This document shows positions 7,612-15,921 of a stretch of DNA of 41,754 nt, piece after piece; position 1 is the stretch's first letter, and every line of letters starts with the position of its first letter. The notes under the pieces were generated by a model. That model made no database searches and was not told the DNA's origin. It saw nothing but the letters and a program-made list of their open reading frames with translations. Source of the DNA: Chromatiales bacterium (lineage in GTDB: Bacteria; Pseudomonadota; Gammaproteobacteria; Thiohalomonadales; Thiohalomonadaceae); contig JAOUQQ010000010.1 of the NCBI GenBank assembly GCA_029879245.1, forward strand, positions 1 through 41,754. Direction: 5' to 3'. The translations under genes were made by a program, and so were the position numbers.

Positions 7612-8682
7612 ATGAACCTGATTAAAGAGTGGTTCCAGCGCTACTTCTCCGACCCCCAGGCGGTGGTGCTGGCGCTACTACTGCTGATCGGTTTTTCGGT
7701 AGTGGTATTCATGGGCGAGATGCTTGCCCCGGTACTGGCCAGTCTCGTCATCGCCTTTCTGCTCGATGGCATCATCGACGCGATACAGCGGTATGGTGCC
7801 CCGCGCACCCGCATCGTGATCCTGGTTTTTCTTATCTTTATGACCTTCATCTTCTTCCTGCTGTTTGGGGTTATTCCGCTCATGTGGGGACAGGTGCTGG
7901 AGTTGATCCGAGAACTACCCAACTATGTGAGCCGTGGTCAGGCGGCGCTGTTGCAACTGCCGCAACACTACCCGTTGATTACAGAGTCGCAGATCACCGA
8001 GATCACGGGACTGATACAGAAGGAGATCACCACTCTGGGTCAGCGTATCCTCTCACTCTCCCTCTCCTCCATCCCCGGCATGATCACCGTACTGGTCTAC
8101 CTGATTCTGGTGCCGTTGCTGGTCTTCTTCTTTCTCAAGGACAAGAATTTGATCATTCAGTGGATCACCAGTTTTCTCCCCGCCGAGCGCAAGCTCTCTA
8201 CCGATGTGTGGCGCGACGTGGATGTGCAACTGGGTAATTATGTGCGGGGCAAGTTTTGGGAGATCCTGATCGTCGGTATCTCCACCTTTATCGTCTTCAG
8301 TCTGCTGGGGATCAAGTATGCGATTCTGCTTTCGGTACTGGTGGGGCTCTCTGTTGTGGTTCCCTACATCGGCGCCGCGGTGGTCACCATCCCGGTGGCG
8401 CTGGTCGCCTGGTTCCAGTGGGGGTGGGGTGGAGATTTTCTCTGGCTGATGGTTGCCTACGGCATCATTCAGGCGCTGGATGGTAACGTGCTGGTGCCGA
8501 TCCTCTTCTCTGAGGTGGTCAACCTCCACCCGGTGGCGATTATTGTTGCGATTCTGGTGTTCGGTGGGCTGTGGGGTTTCTGGGGGGTCTTTTTTGCCAT
8601 TCCGCTGGCTACCCTGGTGAGTGCGATCCTGGTGGCGTGGCCGAGGCCGCTACGAGAAGAGGGCCCGTTAGCGGCAGAATAA
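7612..8682 (+). CDS. AI-2E family transporter (PerM/YdiK-like permease)
   Basis: 356 residues with seven to eight strongly hydrophobic segments. The layout is that of the AI-2E/UPF0118 family: two N-terminal helices, a polar central stretch (about 95-150), then LVYLILVPLLVFFFLKDK and the C-terminal block VVVPYIGAAVVTIPVALVAW, DGNVLVPILFSEVVNLHPVAI and GFWGVFFAIPLATL. Members export autoinducer-2 (TqsA) or act as Na+/H+ exchangers or unassigned permeases, so the substrate cannot be set from sequence. It ends the run that starts with the LysR gene at 6328. Confidence 0.88.
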   Translation: MNLIKEWFQRYFSDPQAVVLALLLLIGFSVVVFMGEMLAPVLASLVIAFLLDGIIDAIQRYGAPRTRIVILVFLIFMTFIFFLLFGVIPLMWGQVLELIRELPNYVSRGQAALLQLPQHYPLITESQITEITGLIQKEITTLGQRILSLSLSSIPGMITVLVYLILVPLLVFFFLKDKNLIIQWITSFLPAERKLSTDVWRDVDVQLGNYVRGKFWEILIVGISTFIVFSLLGIKYAILLSVLVGLSVVVPYIGAAVVTIPVALVAWFQWGWGGDFLWLMVAYGIIQALDGNVLVPILFSEVVNLHPVAIIVAILVFGGLWGFWGVFFAIPLATLVSAILVAWPRPLREEGPLAAE

Positions 8683-8725
8683 CGGTAACGGTTTGTGGAC
8701 TCAGCAGAGTGTTAACCGGGCCTGA

Positions 8726-9187
8726 TCAGATAGTGCAGTGCTTCTTCGCCTCAATCCTGAGTATGTTCTCCTTCACCACACGCCACTTGCCATCCTCTTC
8801 CCGGACGAGCGTGACCTCCTTCTCCAGCTCAATGCACTGGTTCTGATGGCTGCGCATCTGCTCAAGTACGGTGAAGAAGATGCTATCGGGTTGCTCTTCA
8901 ATCAATTTGACCTTGCGGTGACTAAGCCCGCGCAGCAGTTTCTTTTTAAACTCATTGTGGCGCCGTAATTTCCAGCCGTTGTAGTCTATCTGCTCTTTGC
9001 CTGGGATGCCGGTGACGATAACGCTCCTGGAGACCAGTGCCATGTGTGCCTTGAGGTCCCAGGTGGCGGCACTGTAGGCAAGATCACTTAACCACTGATT
9101 GACGATTTTGTTGCTACTCTGCATCTTTTGTTCTGTATTGATATCTTTCGATGGGTGCTGCCCCCTTTCGTGAAGGGACTGCTGCAT
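8726..9187 (-). CDS. Hypothetical NTF2/SnoaL-like protein
   Basis: 153 residues from the ATG at 9187, chosen because AGGA lies nine bases upstream; longer and shorter starts lack a site. No signal peptide. After a polar N-terminus the order of helices and strands (WLSDLAYSAATWDLKAHMALVSRSVIVTGIPG, then DSIFFTVLEQMRS and EVTLVREEDGKWRVVKENI) resembles the NTF2/SnoaL cone fold, whose last strands often read KEDGxWRV. Function unknown. It stands alone between two plus-strand genes. Confidence 0.65.
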   Translation of the reverse strand: MQQSLHERGQHPSKDINTEQKMQSSNKIVNQWLSDLAYSAATWDLKAHMALVSRSVIVTGIPGKEQIDYNGWKLRRHNEFKKKLLRGLSHRKVKLIEEQPDSIFFTVLEQMRSHQNQCIELEKEVTLVREEDGKWRVVKENILRIEAKKHCTI

Positions 9188-9367
9188 ACTAGTGTTTCCT
9201 GTTGCGGGGGGCAATAGCCGCCACTACCTACTTGAAATTACCCTATTTCCCCCACACAAAGAGAAGGAACGTGCTTGTACGGTCTCGTATCGTTTTGACG
9301 CTATGAAACCGCGAGCTATTGTGTGACCGCGTGTTGTCACTTTGACCATTCAGGGTACCTAGATTCT

Positions 9368-9724
9368 ATGCCACGAGTCCCGTTAAACCGGCTTGAGCCA
9401 GGGATGGTGCTGGCTGCGGATGTTAGTGACCTGAGTGGCCGCGTACTGCTCAAGGCGGGGTGCGTGATCCAGCCCGGGCATCTGCAGATATTGGCCACCT
9501 GGGGTGTCACCGCTGTTGGGGTGACAGGGGAGGGTCTTGGCGGCTCGAATCCGGATCCGGAGCGGGAGGAGTGTCGAATTCCTGCAGCGGCCCTGCGAGA
9601 GATTGAGGCGGAGGTGGTCAGGCGTTTTTCGGTGGTCAATGGTGATCATCCCCTGATGAGGCGGCTGGCGGCGATTGTAAAACAGGATCTGATGAGCAAC
9701 TATTCGCTACATGGTGATGAGTGA
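9368..9724 (+). CDS. Stand-alone N-terminal adaptor domain as found in HD-GYP/HDOD signalling proteins
   Basis: 118 residues from ATG 9368. The stretch LNRLEPGMVLAADVSDLSGR followed by VLLKAGCVI, HLQILATWGVTAVGV matches the small beta domain usually found at the front of HD-GYP and HDOD signalling proteins. Here it is a separate gene, overlapping the HDOD gene that follows by 14 bases. The pair probably forms one signalling complex. Upstream frame continues to GTG 9323, but that extension (MTACCHFD...) looks non-coding. The start is not firmly set because the ribosome binding site is weak. Confidence 0.72.
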   Translation: MPRVPLNRLEPGMVLAADVSDLSGRVLLKAGCVIQPGHLQILATWGVTAVGVTGEGLGGSNPDPEREECRIPAAALREIEAEVVRRFSVVNGDHPLMRRLAAIVKQDLMSNYSLHGDE

Positions 9725-10577
9725 GATGAGTAGTCAGGGGGCGGTTGAGCGGTTGGTCTCGCAGAGTCCACAGGTTGCGGCACTACCACTCATCTATCAA
9801 CGGCTTGATGAGGCGATAAACGACCCTCACAGCAATCTCTCCCGTATCGCCGATATTATTCTTGAGGACTCCTCTCTCTCGGCACGTTTGCTGCGACTCG
9901 CCAATAGCGCCATGTACAGTTTTCCCTCCAGGGTCGAGACCATTAATCGGGCGATCACGATTATCGGTACCAGGCAGTTACAGGACCTGGTACTGGCCAC
10001 TACAGTGGTCTCCATGTTCAGGGGGGTATCGGCAGAGGGGATCGATATGGAGTCGTTCTGGCGCCATTCGATAGCCGTGGGGATCTGTGCCCGGGCGATT
10101 GCCGCCTGTCGTCTGGAGGCGAATGTAGAGCGCTTCTATGTGCTTGGCCTGTTGCATGACATCGGCAGGCTGGTGATCTATATGCAGCTTCCGCAGCAGG
10201 CCGATGAGTCGATCAGGCTGTCAAAGGAGCTGAGGCTATCGCTCTATCAGGCAGAGCGTCGTCTACTCGATTTTGACCACACCGATGTGGGGCGTGTTCT
10301 GTTGTCCTCATGGAGGCTGCCGCTCTCTCTGCAGGAGGGGGTGGGGAGTCACCACACCCCTGGTCGAGCCGGACGCTACCCGGAGGATGCCGCTACGGTT
10401 CATCTGGCAGATATCTTCGCCAATGCCCTGGCCATGGGTAGTAGTGGTGAGCCTGTCATTCCCGTTTTTGAGGCACACGCATGGGAGAGTCTGGGGTTAT
10501 CGGAGGAGGACCTTACCCTTATTATCACGCAGAGTAAGGCGCAATATCAGGATGTGCTGGATATCTTTCTTGAATAG
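9711..10577 (+). CDS. HDOD domain signalling protein
   Basis: 288 residues. An HDOD domain spans about 20-215, with PQVAALPLIYQRL, LARLLRLANSAMYS-type repeats (SARLLRLANSAMYSFP) and INRAITIIGTRQLQDLVL. The HD pair is retained at His149-Asp150 in LLHDIG. HDOD proteins are mostly non-enzymatic hubs in signalling, chemotaxis and c-di-GMP networks. Starts at ATG 9711, 9717 or 9726 are all possible; overlap with the preceding gene argues for coupling. Two GGDEF/EAL proteins elsewhere in the window could belong to the same signalling economy, but that link is only inference. Confidence 0.87.
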   Translation: MVMSEMSSQGAVERLVSQSPQVAALPLIYQRLDEAINDPHSNLSRIADIILEDSSLSARLLRLANSAMYSFPSRVETINRAITIIGTRQLQDLVLATTVVSMFRGVSAEGIDMESFWRHSIAVGICARAIAACRLEANVERFYVLGLLHDIGRLVIYMQLPQQADESIRLSKELRLSLYQAERRLLDFDHTDVGRVLLSSWRLPLSLQEGVGSHHTPGRAGRYPEDAATVHLADIFANALAMGSSGEPVIPVFEAHAWESLGLSEEDLTLIITQSKAQYQDVLDIFLE

Positions 10578-10592
10578 ATAACGGGTTTTTTG

Positions 10593-10808
10593 ATGATGTC
10601 GACGAGTGGGAAGAGGCCTGCTTCTCACTGCTGCGATGGCGGGCGCCCGGTGCTGGAACCGCTCAAACTAGAGGCAGCCGGGGTTGAGATCGAGAATGGT
10701 CTCAGTAACGCCGATGCTCGTCGTTGTACCTCGGTGACCCACACCGTTGCACTACAGGGTAGAGTGGCAGCGGTCACTAACCTTGAGGCGTACGCAAAAG
10801 AGAAATAG
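10593..10808 (+). pseudogene. Decayed fragment of an FAD/NAD(P) disulfide oxidoreductase (MerA/Lpd-like)
   Basis: The 71-codon frame reads GGRPVLEPLKLEAAGVEIENG then NADARRCTSV. In MerA- and Lpd-type flavoproteins the region after the NAD domain reads GRxPN-x-x-x-L-x-LEAAGV-x-x-x-xGxIxVDxxxRTSVPxIxAxGDV, so this matches from the GR motif to the TS. The GD motif that should follow is missing, the N-terminal FAD and disulfide parts are absent, and there is no ribosome binding site. Best read as a relic, possibly expressed as a nonsense tail of the HDOD transcript. It neighbours a second relic at 11450. Confidence 0.45.
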
Positions 10809-10818
10809 ATAAGCCCGG

Positions 10819-11382
10819 TTACAGTGTCGCTATCCATTTATCCATACGCGCTACCTCGGCGGCGATAAAGGTGCGATCACGGTAAACATTGCCGATGAGT
10901 GCGGCGCCCTGGGCGACAGAGAGCAGGTGCAGGGCGTACTCCACTTTTTTCTCCCCCAGTCCGAGCTCATCGAACTGCTGCTCCAGCCAACCCCGGAATA
11001 GGGAGAACATCTCCGTGGCCTGGGATTGCAGGTGCAGCTGGTTTTTGCCCAGCTCTACATTGAGGGAACCCATGGGGCAGCCGTAGCGCAGCACATCGTC
11101 CAGTTCATTCAGCGGAATTTGTGCATAGCGGTGCAGACGAGCCCTGGGGGTTGGGATATCGCGTTGCCATTCGGCCAGCATCTGTTTGATTCCCGCCAGG
11201 CGATCATCAATCACGGCCTCCAGCAGCTCTTCCTTGCTCCTGAAGTAGTAATAGAAGTTGCCCTTGGGGATGCCCGAGGCATCAGCGACCTCGGAGAAGG
11301 CGGTTTGGTTATACCCCTTATGGTAGAAAAGCTGGTTAGCGGCATCGACGATGCGTTTGCGATTGGCTTCGCCCTTTTTCAC
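10819..11382 (-). CDS. TetR/AcrR-family transcriptional regulator
   Basis: 187 residues. A TetR helix-turn-helix occupies about 8-54 (RIVDAANQLFYHKGYNQTAF, then SEVADASGIPKGNFYYYFRSKEELL), followed by a variable ligand-binding domain. It is the last gene of a minus-strand set with an SDR gene and a broken peroxiredoxin. The 34-bp palindrome at the head of that set is the likely operator, giving autoregulation. The ligand is unknown; this type often answers to electrophiles or quinones, which would fit a peroxiredoxin and a reductase as original targets. That last point is inference. Confidence 0.88.
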   Translation of the reverse strand: MKKGEANRKRIVDAANQLFYHKGYNQTAFSEVADASGIPKGNFYYYFRSKEELLEAVIDDRLAGIKQMLAEWQRDIPTPRARLHRYAQIPLNELDDVLRYGCPMGSLNVELGKNQLHLQSQATEMFSLFRGWLEQQFDELGLGEKKVEYALHLLSVAQGAALIGNVYRDRTFIAAEVARMDKWIATL

Positions 11383-11449
11383 AGCACTCTCGGTAGCTCC
11401 TGAAGGTCGGCAAAGTATATCACCTCGTGCGGTGGGCAGCGGTTATTGA

Positions 11450-11697
11450 TCACATGCCGCGACTCTCCACCCCGTAGCGACGGTAGAGTCTTCGATCCGG
11501 GTCCGCAATGATGGCAAGGGGGGTGTGTTGCCGCCCCGCATATTGCCGGATCTTGTCGGCAGGGGACTGGAACACCGCGATCATCTCCAGTCCTTGGGCG
11601 TGGTAGGCCGTCGCCCCTCTGCTGGCAGGCTGACGTGCCTGCCGTAGATATCGTTGAGCGTAAACGGTGGGGCACTTTCTCCTGGTTTGAGTCGCAT
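11450..11697 (-). pseudogene. Peroxiredoxin (AhpC/TSA-like) pseudogene with internal deletion and frameshift
   Basis: From ATG 11697 the frame begins MRLKPGESAPPFTLNDIYG, the classic N-terminus of thioredoxin-fold peroxiredoxin-like proteins. It runs out of frame after about 24 residues and stops. A second frame then gives YHAQGLEMIAVFQSPADKI and LAIIADPDRRLYRRYGVE, the C-terminal half of the same family, to a TGA at 11450-11452. The missing central 40-60 residues would carry the catalytic Cys region. So the gene is broken by an internal deletion plus a frameshift. It lies between the SDR gene and tetR in one operon. Confidence 0.75.
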
Positions 11698-11707
11698 TCT
11701 CCCCTCC

Positions 11708-12715
11708 TCACTCCACAATTGGTTTAGTCATCGACATCGCCTTGTGCTGCCGTTGTTTCATCTCATTCACGGTGGCCCTTACGGAGTCCTTCCAGTGAAC
11801 CTGTGGGCGGTAGCCGAGTATCTTCTCGGCGCGCCCATTATCGGCATCCACCTCTTCCAGCAGGTGGATGATGCTGCGGGTAACCAATGGCTCCCACGGT
11901 ACGATGGGGTCGAGCAGTTCCATCAGGCGGGCAAAGGGGTAGGCGATGAAGAAGGGGACGCCAAAGTGGGGTTTGGGGTAGCCGAGCTCGTCGTGCAGTA
12001 AGGTGAGTACTTCGCGAACCGTGGGTACCTCCGGGCCGACAATGTTAAAGCCCTGATAGCCTGTTAGCTCTGCCTTTGAGGCAAGGGTAATGGCCTGGCC
12101 GATATCCTTCCCGTCGATGAGCGGTGCCGAGGTCTTGCCACCCGCTACCCAGGGCACCAGGTGTGTCTTCAGGCGAGGTAACAGCAGGGGCAACATGCCC
12201 AGGCCGTAGCGCGCACCGGCAAAAGTGCCAAAACGCAGGTTGACCACCGTGAGTGCCTCATCTGCCCGCTGTCGCAGGTGGTTTTCGATACGAATTACAT
12301 TGTTGAGGTGAGGCCAGCGGCTGCGGATGATGCCATGGCTCATCGGGTCGGCGGAGTTATCAGGGGCTGCCGCCGAAGTAGTACTAATGTTGACAATACG
12401 TCGAACCCCGGCAGCGATGGCCATATCGATGAGTTTCAGTGAGGGGCGGTAGAAATACTTTTCTGACTCACGTTCATGTCCCCAGGCGGCGGTCCATGCC
12501 GCACAATTGACCAATACATCGACACCCTGGAACAGGGTATCGAGATAGGCAGGGTCACGAATATCCCCCTCGCGTACCTCACCATTAAAGCCGCAGAGCA
12601 ACTTTGTCCGGTCGCGGCAGGCGGCGATAAGTTTGAGCGAAGGCTCATTGCCCATGGCCTCCAGCGCATGGCTGCCGACGAAGCCGTTGGCCCCGGTAAT
12701 CAATACTGTTGTCAT
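11708..12715 (-). CDS. Extended SDR / NAD-dependent epimerase-dehydratase family protein, atypical active site
   Basis: 335 residues with a Rossmann fold at the N-terminus (TTVLITGANGFVGSHAL, GxxGxxG) and a 3-beta-HSD/epimerase-like body (VLVNCAAWTAAW, LRFGTFAGARYG). Where extended SDRs show YxxxK, this protein reads NNVIRIENHL, so the catalytic Tyr and Lys appear replaced by Asn and Arg. It may be a non-catalytic binder or use a different mechanism. First gene of a minus-strand set ending in tetR; AGGAG lies about 10 bases before the ATG and the large palindrome 22 bases before it. Substrate not predictable. Confidence 0.82.
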   Translation of the reverse strand: MTTVLITGANGFVGSHALEAMGNEPSLKLIAACRDRTKLLCGFNGEVREGDIRDPAYLDTLFQGVDVLVNCAAWTAAWGHERESEKYFYRPSLKLIDMAIAAGVRRIVNISTTSAAAPDNSADPMSHGIIRSRWPHLNNVIRIENHLRQRADEALTVVNLRFGTFAGARYGLGMLPLLLPRLKTHLVPWVAGGKTSAPLIDGKDIGQAITLASKAELTGYQGFNIVGPEVPTVREVLTLLHDELGYPKPHFGVPFFIAYPFARLMELLDPIVPWEPLVTRSIIHLLEEVDADNGRAEKILGYRPQVHWKDSVRATVNEMKQRQHKAMSMTKPIVE

Positions 12716-12736
12716 ATGCGGTGTATCTCCTACACA

Positions 12737-12770
12737 TTTATAAAATAAGACGCCAGTCTTAATTTATAAA
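12737..12770. promoter_or_regulatory. 34-bp near-perfect palindrome, likely TetR operator for the SDR-tetR operon
   Basis: Core TAAGAC-GCCA-GTCTTA at 12746-12761 is flanked by TTTATAAA-type arms that continue the symmetry out to 12737 and 12770, with one mismatched pair (12745/12762) outside the 4-base centre. A further half-site CGTCTTAT at 12781-12788 repeats the motif. The palindrome is 22 bases upstream of the SDR start and the TTGAAA at about 12792-12797 on the minus strand could be a -35, so a bound repressor would block initiation. The regulator is presumed to be the TetR protein encoded at the end of the operon. Confidence 0.7.
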
Positions 12771-12850
12771 CTAATACACTCGTCTTATAATTTCAACAAA
12801 AGCTCACGCAGGAAAGAAAATAATATCTAATCAATAGGATAGAGTTACCC

Positions 12851-13756
12851 CTAAATGGCGCTACGACAGCGAAGCTGTCCGATAAATGCCTCAGCCACCT
12901 GATGGTTAATGTTACTGCGATGGCGAGCGATCCAGAGGGTTCGCAGGATACGAAAACCGGTCACCTTGATGTGATAGAGACGGCCGCGATCGATCTCGTC
13001 ACGTACCGCGAACCAGGGGAGGAAACTGACGTGCTTGCCCCGGCCCAGCATCTCAATGATGGTGTCTGTAGAGCCGACCTCCATTGCTACAGGTATTTCG
13101 GGGACAGCAATTTTGCGTAGCGCCGCATCCAGGGTGAGGCGCATGGAAGATTGAGGCTCACGCAACACGTACTTGAGTTGTGGCAGCTGTTCTACTGGTA
13201 TCAGATCACTCCCCCACAGCGGGTGGCTGGGGCCACACACCAGCACCAGCTCATCGTCCAGCCACTTCTGCACCAGGATGTCCGGGTGATCCGGCGCCAG
13301 CTCCATCAGCGCCAGATCGGCCAGCCCTGTGGCGAGGTTGGTCTGGATCCGACGCGAATAGCGCATGCGGCTCTCTATGCGATAGTCGGGGTGGTTATCA
13401 GAGAAGTCGAGCAGCAGTTGCGGTAGCAGGTGCTCGCCGATGGCAAAGGTGACTTCAAGGCGCAAGTTCTTCTGACCACTTAGCATGGACGCCAGTTTGT
13501 CGGTCAACAGGTTCTGGTGATCCAGTACCAGTTGGGCGTAGGCATAGACCTGCTGACCGGCAGGGGTTAGCTCCAGCCTGCGCCCCTCGCGCTGCATCAG
13601 GGTGGTGTTATAGCAGGCGTCCAACGCCCGTAATCTCTTGGTAACGGCAGGCTGACCGATGTGAAGGGCGTGTGCCGCCTCCTCCACGCCTCCCAGTTCA
13701 ACGACCAGTTTCAGGGTGGCGAGGCCTTTCAGATCGGGGAGGCTGTTATATTCCAT
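12851..13756 (-). CDS. LysR-family transcriptional regulator, divergent from the SLC13 transporter
   Basis: 301 residues: winged helix-turn-helix at about 8-68 (GGVEEAAHALHIGQPAVTKRLRALD), then a substrate-binding effector domain (about 95-295, with FAIGEHLLPQLLLDFSDNHPDYRIE). The classic arrangement, a LysR gene divergent from its target, points to control of the transporter at 13956 and perhaps nhaD behind it. No clear ribosome binding site precedes the ATG at 13756; a 16-bp palindrome starts nine bases upstream, where it could also serve autoregulation. The effector could be the transported anion. Confidence 0.88.
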   Translation of the reverse strand: MEYNSLPDLKGLATLKLVVELGGVEEAAHALHIGQPAVTKRLRALDACYNTTLMQREGRRLELTPAGQQVYAYAQLVLDHQNLLTDKLASMLSGQKNLRLEVTFAIGEHLLPQLLLDFSDNHPDYRIESRMRYSRRIQTNLATGLADLALMELAPDHPDILVQKWLDDELVLVCGPSHPLWGSDLIPVEQLPQLKYVLREPQSSMRLTLDAALRKIAVPEIPVAMEVGSTDTIIEMLGRGKHVSFLPWFAVRDEIDRGRLYHIKVTGFRILRTLWIARHRSNINHQVAEAFIGQLRCRSAI

Positions 13757-13764
13757 GTAGGAAT

Positions 13765-13780
13765 ATTACAATATCGTAAT
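13765..13780. promoter_or_regulatory. Palindrome ATTAC-N6-GTAAT, candidate LysR operator
   Basis: ATTAC at 13765-13769 and GTAAT at 13776-13780 form a 5-bp inverted repeat around AATATC, within an AT-rich stretch between the divergent LysR and transporter genes. LysR boxes are commonly T-N11-A in such symmetry. It lies nine bases before the LysR start and about 175 bases before the transporter start. Confidence 0.5.
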
Positions 13781-13955
13781 TCATTTGAATAGTATTGCCA
13801 GTACAGGCAGACTTGCGCCCCTGTTTGACGGATTTACCCCGTGTACATCCCAATTCCCATGAAGAGTACAGTGAAATTCCCACCAGGAATGTTCACAGGG
13901 ACTGCGTTTTCGGTCCATTTTCTTCGTCTTGCGATACAACTATCAGGAGAATTGC

Positions 13956-15899
13956 ATGTCCCCCTCAGTGAAAAAGTGGGTAGCTGCAGGCATCTTTGCC
14001 CTGCTCACCGCCTACCTGGCATCGGTCGTTCCCAGCATTGAGATCGCCTGGGTAATGGCGCTGTTGATGCTTACCATCTATCTTTTCGCCTTCGAGGTGG
14101 TGGGGGTCGATGTGGCCGCCACCACGGTGATGGTGTTGCTGGGGCTTACCTCGATACTGGCACCACTGATGGGGCTGGAGCAGGGGCTGATCGATACCAA
14201 ATACCTGTTCGACGGCTTCTCCTCCAATGCGGTGATCTCGATCATCGCGGTGATGATCATCGGTGCCGGTCTCGACAAGACCGGACTGATGGGTAAGGTG
14301 GCTAATTTCATCTTGAAGATCGGCGGTACTACCGAGGGGCGCATCATCCCCATCATCTCAGGTACGGTAGGTTTCATCTCGTCGTTCATGCAGAACGTGG
14401 GGGCGGCGGCACTCTTTCTGCCGGTGGTCTCGCGTATCTCGGCACGCTCCGGCCTGCCGATGTCGCGCCTGCTGATGCCGATGGGCTTTACTGCAATCCT
14501 CGGCGGGACCATGACGATGATCGGCTCCTCGCCGCTGATACTGCTCAATGATCTGATCCTCACCTCCAACAAGACACTCTCCGAGACACAGCAGATGGAT
14601 ACCTGGGGGCTCTTCTCCGTCACCCCCATCGGGATCTGTCTGGTCGCCACCGGTATAATCTACTTTGTGCTGGCAGGTCGTTTTGTGCTTCCCGTGAGCA
14701 GGGGGGCAGAGGAGACCACCTCCGGTCAGCGTACCGTGGACTACTTCGATGAGCTGTATGGGGTTGAGTATGACGTCTATGAGGTACGTGTACCGCAGGA
14801 TAGCAAGATCATCGGCCTGAGCCTGGATGAGATCGAGGGGAGCTGCAAGGTACGTATCGTCGCCATCGAAAAGGGCGACGGGATGCGCTTTGGTGCCAAC
14901 AGTGTCGATCGCGCCACCGGCATCGAGGCGGGAACGGTGCTGGGGGTACTGGCCGATCAGGAGAACTTCGACCATTTTGTCGAGAAGTCCAGGGTTGATG
15001 TGAAGCCGGAGCTGGATGTCTTCTCCGATGCGCTGGTACCCACCAAGTCGGGTATTGCCGAGGTGGTTATCCCGCCTGGTTCCACTCTCGTCGGCAAAAC
15101 CGCGCGTGATGTCTGGATGCGCAAGAGCTACGGTCTGTCGTTAATGGCGATCCACCGCGCCGGTGCGACCATCACCCGCGAGGGTGGTGGAGTGCGTGAT
15201 ACCGCCTTCCAGGCCGGTGATGCGCTGGTGGTGCATACCGCCTGGTCCGACCTGGCCCGTCTGGAGAAGGACCGCAACTTTGTGGTGGTGACCACCGAGT
15301 ACCCGCACGAGGAGTTGCGTCCCCACAAACTCCTTCCTGCGCTGATTTTCTTTGTCACGGCGCTGGTATTGATCTTTATGGATGTACGCCTCTCCGTGGC
15401 GCTGCTGACGGGTGCAATGGGGATGGTTCTGACGAAGGTATTAACCATTGAAGAGGCCTATCAGGCGGTGAGCTGGAAGACGGTATTCCTGCTCGCCTCG
15501 CTGATCCCGCTTGGTCTGGCGGTAGAGACCAGTGGTACTGCCAAGTGGATCGCCGGTGAGGTGGTCGCCCTGGTGGGAGATGCCGCACCGTGGGTGATCC
15601 AGGGCTCCATCGCGGTTCTGGCGACATTCTTTACCCTGGTGATGTCCAACGTCGGTGCCACCGTGCTACTGGTACCGTTGGCGGTTAACATCGCTATTCA
15701 GGTGGGTGCCGACCCGGCGGTGTTCGCGCTGACTGTGGCCATCGCCACCTCCAACTCCTTCCTCATTCCTACCCATCAGGTTAATGCCCTGATCATGGGA
15801 CCGGGGGGATACCGTGTACCCGACTTTATGAAGGCGGGCGGTATCATGACCGTACTATTCCTCACGGTGATGCTGCTGGCTATGAATACCTTCTTTTAA
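13956..15899 (+). CDS. SLC13/DASS-type anion:Na+ transporter with two central RCK_C (TrkA-C) domains
   Basis: 647 residues from ATG 13956, which has AGGAG six bases upstream. About six N-terminal membrane segments (residues 8-240) and six C-terminal ones (about 465-647) flank a soluble middle. The middle (about 265-455) has two TrkA-C/RCK_C-like repeats (YEVRVPQDSKIIGLSLDEIE and EVVIPPGSTLVGKTARDVWM). Pseudo-repeats in the membrane halves contain SSFMQNVGAAALFLPV and TLVMSNVGATVLLVP with the SNxG-like motif of the SLC13/CitT superfamily. Relatives include the algal SAC1/SLT sulfate transporters, so sulfate or another divalent anion with Na+ is plausible. Placed between a LysR gene and nhaD. 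Confidence 0.88.
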   Translation: MSPSVKKWVAAGIFALLTAYLASVVPSIEIAWVMALLMLTIYLFAFEVVGVDVAATTVMVLLGLTSILAPLMGLEQGLIDTKYLFDGFSSNAVISIIAVMIIGAGLDKTGLMGKVANFILKIGGTTEGRIIPIISGTVGFISSFMQNVGAAALFLPVVSRISARSGLPMSRLLMPMGFTAILGGTMTMIGSSPLILLNDLILTSNKTLSETQQMDTWGLFSVTPIGICLVATGIIYFVLAGRFVLPVSRGAEETTSGQRTVDYFDELYGVEYDVYEVRVPQDSKIIGLSLDEIEGSCKVRIVAIEKGDGMRFGANSVDRATGIEAGTVLGVLADQENFDHFVEKSRVDVKPELDVFSDALVPTKSGIAEVVIPPGSTLVGKTARDVWMRKSYGLSLMAIHRAGATITREGGGVRDTAFQAGDALVVHTAWSDLARLEKDRNFVVVTTEYPHEELRPHKLLPALIFFVTALVLIFMDVRLSVALLTGAMGMVLTKVLTIEEAYQAVSWKTVFLLASLIPLGLAVETSGTAKWIAGEVVALVGDAAPWVIQGSIAVLATFFTLVMSNVGATVLLVPLAVNIAIQVGADPAVFALTVAIATSNSFLIPTHQVNALIMGPGGYRVPDFMKAGGIMTVLFLTVMLLAMNTFF

Positions 15900-15921
15900 C
15901 TTTAATACCTCGTTAGTCAAC

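Noticed and set aside
9271-9325. Short leader peptide before the HDOD pair (GTG after AAGGA, 11 codons)
   Set aside because: Too short and without regulatory codons or an attenuator hairpin to support it.
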